DNA of 10,620 nt, taken from positions 1-10,620 of the forward strand of contig VGEJ01000061.1 in NCBI GenBank assembly GCA_016869335.1. The letters run 5' to 3'. Both the position numbers and the translations under genes were made by a program. This stretch comes from Alphaproteobacteria bacterium (GTDB lineage: Bacteria > Pseudomonadota > Alphaproteobacteria > VGEJ01). Below, piece after piece: positions 8,283 to 10,620 of this stretch (positions are counted from its first letter, which is position 1; every line of letters begins with the position of its first letter). The notes under the pieces are model-generated. The model was not told the DNA's origin. It did not search any database and saw only the letters and a program-made list of their open reading frames with translations.

Positions 8283-8899
8283 CACACACCCCCTCGCGGC
8301 ACGACCTTCTTCAGCTCGACCGCCGCCTCGCGCCGGCGTCGGAGCTGCTTGCCCACGCTTTGTTTGCGCACCCCGACGCGCTGGCGCAGCGTCAGGACGA
8401 TCGCGCCGACCATGGCGATCAGGAGAACGATCCCGGCCGCCTGAAACAGATAAACGTAGCGCGTGTACAGTAGCTCGCCGAGCGCCGCGGTATTCGTCAC
8501 CTCGTTGATCGGCGGCGTCGGGGCGCTGCTCGCCACCGCCGGCGCGATCGACCCGATCGCGTCGCTGCCCAGCAGCAAGAGCAGTTCCGCAAGCAGGACG
8601 AGGCCGATCACACCGCCGATCGGGAGGTACTGGAGGAAGCCCTGGCGCAACTCCGCGAAATTGATGTCAAGCATCATGACGACGAACAGGAACAGCACCG
8701 CCACCGCGCCGACGTAGACGATCACCAGGATCATGGCCAGGAACTCGGCCCCGAGTAGCACCATGAGGCCGGCGCTGTTGAAGAAGGCGAGGATGAGGAA
8801 CAGGACGGAGTGCACGGGATTGCGTGCGGCAATGACCATCACCGCCGCGGCAAGTGTCACGGCAGCGAAGGCGTAGAAGGCGATCGCCTGGACGATCAC
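8282..8899 (-). CDS. nuoJ: NADH-quinone oxidoreductase subunit J
   Basis: A membrane subunit of complex I that couples quinone chemistry to the proton channels; its third helix changes shape during turnover in studied enzymes. The 205-residue protein shows five hydrophobic segments at roughly 5-24, 29-50, 53-77, 93-111 and 151-171. The third contains YVGAVAVLFLFVVMMLDI (62-79), the highly conserved NuoJ signature. ARNPVHSVLFLILAFF at 25-40 is also typical. The tail after residue 171 is basic and hydrophilic, as in alphaproteobacterial NuoJ. The start is a GTG at 8899. No earlier start is possible because a TGA stands in this frame within the preceding 53-nt spacer, and the next in-frame starts would cut into the first helix. 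A weak GAG lies about seven bases upstream. Confidence 0.96.
   Translation of the reverse strand: MIVQAIAFYAFAAVTLAAAVMVIAARNPVHSVLFLILAFFNSAGLMVLLGAEFLAMILVIVYVGAVAVLFLFVVMMLDINFAELRQGFLQYLPIGGVIGLVLLAELLLLLGSDAIGSIAPAVASSAPTPPINEVTNTAALGELLYTRYVYLFQAAGIVLLIAMVGAIVLTLRQRVGVRKQSVGKQLRRRREAAVELKKVVPRGGV
8289..8295 (-). promoter_or_regulatory. Ribosome binding site for nuoK
   Basis: GAGGGGG lies within the last nuoJ codons, six bases before the ATG at 8282 and three before the alternative GTG at 8285. The spacing favours the ATG start. Confidence 0.6.
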
Positions 8900-8952
8900 G
8901 CCACGCTCAGCCGCATCGGCCCCCCCGGCTCATGCTCCCCGCTCCGCCGCGC
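8900..8952 (-). other. Spacer between nuoI and nuoJ
   Basis: This 53-nt gap is the longest break among the nuo genes here. It contains a run of seven G on the coding strand (8926-8920) and two ATG triplets in frames that soon stop. I see no T-rich terminator, promoter-like boxes or strong hairpin, so the operon probably reads through it. Confidence 0.5.
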
Positions 8953-9504
8953 TCACCGATATGGGGCGTCGCGCTCGAGGTTGGCCGCGATCCGATGCTC
9001 CCAGCGGTCGCCATTGGCCAACAGTTTTTCCTTGTTGTACAGCAGCTCCTCGCGGCTCTCGGCCGCGAACTCGAAGTTGGGTCCCTCGACGATCGCGTCG
9101 ACCGGGCAGGCTTCCGCGCACAGCCCGCAGTAGATGCACTTGGTCATGTCGATGTCGTAGCGCGTCGTGCGCCGGCTGCCGTCGTCGCGCGGCTCGGCTT
9201 CGATGGTGATGGCCTGCGCCGGGCAGATCGCCTCGCACAGCTTGCAGGCGATGCAGCGCTCTTCGCCGTTGGGATAGCGCCGCAGTGCGTGCTCACCGCG
9301 AAAACGGGGGCTGAGCGGCCCTTTCTCGTAGGGATAGTTGAGCGTCGCCGGCTTCTTCCACATATAGCGGAACGTCACCGCCAGGCCGGACAGCAGCTCG
9401 GTCAGGAACAGGCTACGAACGCTCCGCTCCAGGAACCCCGCACCCGAGGCGGCCTTGGCAGCGACCTCGGGCGCCGAGCGCGCGCCGGCGCCACTCTGTC
9501 TCAC
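8953..9504 (-). CDS. nuoI: NADH-quinone oxidoreductase subunit I
   Basis: A peripheral-arm iron-sulfur subunit carrying the two [4Fe-4S] clusters (N6a and N6b) that pass electrons towards the last cluster before quinone. The eight ligands lie in CIACKLCEAICP (Cys 84, 87, 90, 94) and CIYCGLCAEACP (Cys 123, 126, 129, 133). The conserved core begins near FLERSVRSLFLTELLSG at residue 24 and includes GPLSPRFRGEHALRRYPNG. With the GTG at 9504 the protein is 183 residues, about 20 more than the usual alphaproteobacterial NuoI, because of an Ala/Gly/Ser-rich leader. That GTG overlaps the nuoH stop as GTGA, the same arrangement as at nuoN/birA. A TTG at 9519 would extend the protein by five residues. 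No ATG exists near the conserved core and neither start has a clear ribosome binding site, so the exact start is uncertain. Confidence 0.95.
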   Translation of the reverse strand: MRQSGAGARSAPEVAAKAASGAGFLERSVRSLFLTELLSGLAVTFRYMWKKPATLNYPYEKGPLSPRFRGEHALRRYPNGEERCIACKLCEAICPAQAITIEAEPRDDGSRRTTRYDIDMTKCIYCGLCAEACPVDAIVEGPNFEFAAESREELLYNKEKLLANGDRWEHRIAANLERDAPYR

Positions 9505-10520
9505 GTTTGCGGTAGCCAATCGAACACCACCAGGACGACCGCGGTCAGCGCGACCCAGAACAGCGAGATCGGCAGGAAGACCTTCCAGCCCAGCCGCATG
9601 AGCTGATCATAGCGATAGCGCGGCAGAGTCGCGCGCACCCAAACGAACACGAACAGGCAGAGCGCGATCTTGAGGGCAAACCAGACGATTCCGGGGATCC
9701 AGGTGAACGGCGCCACATCGAACGGCGCCAGCCAGCCGCCCAGGAACAGAATCGTCGTCAGCGCGCTCATCAGGCACATGTTGGCGTATTCGCCGATGAA
9801 GAAGAGCCCGAAGGTAAGGGCCGAGTACTCGACCTGATAGCCGGCGACCAGCTCCGATTCCGCCTCCGGCAGATCGAACGGATGGCGGTTGGTCTCGGCC
9901 AACGCCGAGACGAAGAAGATCACGAACATCGGGAACAGCGGGATCACCAACCACAGATCGCGCTGCGCCTCGACGATGTCGGACAGGTTGAGCGAGCCCA
10001 CCGCAAGCAGGACGGTGATGATGACGAAGCCCGCCGAGACTTCGTAGGAAACCATCTGGGCCGCCGAACGCAGCGCGCCCAGAAACGCATAGCGCGAGTT
10101 CGACGCCCATCCCGCCATGATGATGCCGTAGACCCCGAGCGATGAGATCGCGAACAGGTACAGCACGCCGACGTTGATGTCGGACAGCACCAGGCCGTCA
10201 TCGAACGGGATCACCGCCCAGCCGATCATCGCCAAGGTGAACATGAGTGCCGGCGCGGCCAGGAAGACCACCCGGTTGGCGCCGGTCGGCAGGATGGTCT
10301 CCTTGAAGACCATCTTGAGCGCGTCGGCAAACGACTGCCAGACCCCAAGCGGCCCCACGACATTCGGCCCGACGCGCAGCTGCATCGCCGCCATCACCTT
10401 GCGCTCGGCGAGCGTGACATAGGCGACAATGAGGAGAAGCGGCAGCACGATCGCCAGCACCTTGAGGGCGATCAGCAGCGCTGGCCACGCGTAGCCGCCC
10501 CAGAAGCCGACCTCAGCCAT
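9501..10520 (-). CDS. nuoH: NADH-quinone oxidoreductase subunit H
   Basis: The membrane subunit that, with NuoB and NuoD, forms the ubiquinone entry site and its link to the proton-translocating arm. The 339-residue protein has the expected hydrophobic segments and all main signatures: AERKVMAAMQLRVGPNVVGP at 38-57, SNSRYAFLGALRSAAQMVSYEV at 140-161, ETNRHPFDLPEAESELVAGY at 209-228 with the acidic residues of the quinone-side loop, and a C-terminal WVRATLPRYRYDQLM. These match the mitochondrial ND1 type closely. The ATG at 10520 overlaps the nuoG stop by eight bases (ATGGCTGA), and nuoI begins inside the nuoH stop region. Nothing is missing or altered. Confidence 0.97.
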   Translation of the reverse strand: MAEVGFWGGYAWPALLIALKVLAIVLPLLLIVAYVTLAERKVMAAMQLRVGPNVVGPLGVWQSFADALKMVFKETILPTGANRVVFLAAPALMFTLAMIGWAVIPFDDGLVLSDINVGVLYLFAISSLGVYGIIMAGWASNSRYAFLGALRSAAQMVSYEVSAGFVIITVLLAVGSLNLSDIVEAQRDLWLVIPLFPMFVIFFVSALAETNRHPFDLPEAESELVAGYQVEYSALTFGLFFIGEYANMCLMSALTTILFLGGWLAPFDVAPFTWIPGIVWFALKIALCLFVFVWVRATLPRYRYDQLMRLGWKVFLPISLFWVALTAVVLVVFDWLPQT

Positions 10521-10620
10521 GGGTGCCGGTCGCCTTCGTCGGGCCGCGCACGAAGCGGGCGCTGCACGCCGCCATGGTTTCGGAGGCGCGGCAGATCGGG
10601 TTGGTGAGGTAGAAATCGCT
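10513..10620 (-). CDS. nuoG: NADH-quinone oxidoreductase subunit G, C-terminal 35 residues
   Basis: Only the last 35 codons and the TGA stop (10515-10513) are in the window. The translation begins SDFYLTNPICRASETMAAC and ends KATGTHG. The DFY-TNPI-RAS-TMA pattern is that of the C-terminal end of alphaproteobacterial NuoG, the large molybdopterin-fold subunit that holds several iron-sulfur clusters in the peripheral arm. Position fits too, since nuoG precedes nuoH in standard nuo operons. The stop overlaps the nuoH start by eight bases. The assignment rests on this short tail and on gene order. Confidence 0.85.
   Translation of the reverse strand, partial: SDFYLTNPICRASETMAACSARFVRGPTKATGTHG

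Noticed and set aside
8900..8952. Possible terminator or small gene between nuoI and nuoJ
   Set aside because: There is no strong stem with a T-run, and the short ATG frames end after a few codons.

Overview
The window is a GC-rich stretch (roughly two thirds G+C by eye) from what looks like an alphaproteobacterium. Two things suggest this. The NuoH, NuoI, NuoJ and NuoK proteins closely resemble the alphaproteobacterial/mitochondrial form of complex I. The order nuoN, biotin ligase, type III pantothenate kinase, RNase J is one I recall from alphaproteobacterial genomes. A Rhodospirillales-like source is plausible, but I cannot fix the genus from sequence alone.

Every gene I can support lies on the minus strand, so transcription runs from high to low coordinates. 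In that order they are: the last 35 codons of nuoG (10513-10620), nuoH (9501-10520), nuoI (8953-9504), nuoJ (8282-8899), nuoK (7974-8282), nuoL (6034-7965), nuoM (4525-6033), nuoN (3072-4523), birA (2281-3075), coaX (1454-2230) and the 5' part of an RNase J gene that runs off the left edge (1-1457). The window is almost wholly coding. The only gaps are about 53 nt (nuoI-nuoJ), 50 nt (birA-coaX), 8 nt (nuoK-nuoL) and 1 nt (nuoM-nuoN). I see no tRNA, rRNA, mobile element, CRISPR array or convincing terminator.

NuoH, J, K, L, M and N form the membrane arm of NADH:ubiquinone oxidoreductase, and NuoI and NuoG belong to the peripheral arm that carries electrons to quinone. The key proton-channel glutamates and lysines of L, M and N, the two glutamates of K and the eight cluster cysteines of I are all present, so the complex looks functional. 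The three downstream genes are housekeeping: biotinylation of carboxylases, the first step of CoA synthesis, and RNA processing and decay. Their overlaps or short gaps with nuoN and with each other suggest co-transcription with the respiratory genes.

I found no previously undescribed system. The points worth a second look are small: a chain of stop/start overlaps with few ribosome binding sites, an apparent N-terminal extension on NuoI, frequent GTG starts, and a small inverted repeat ahead of coaX. Long open frames on the opposite strand are best explained as GC-bias shadows.
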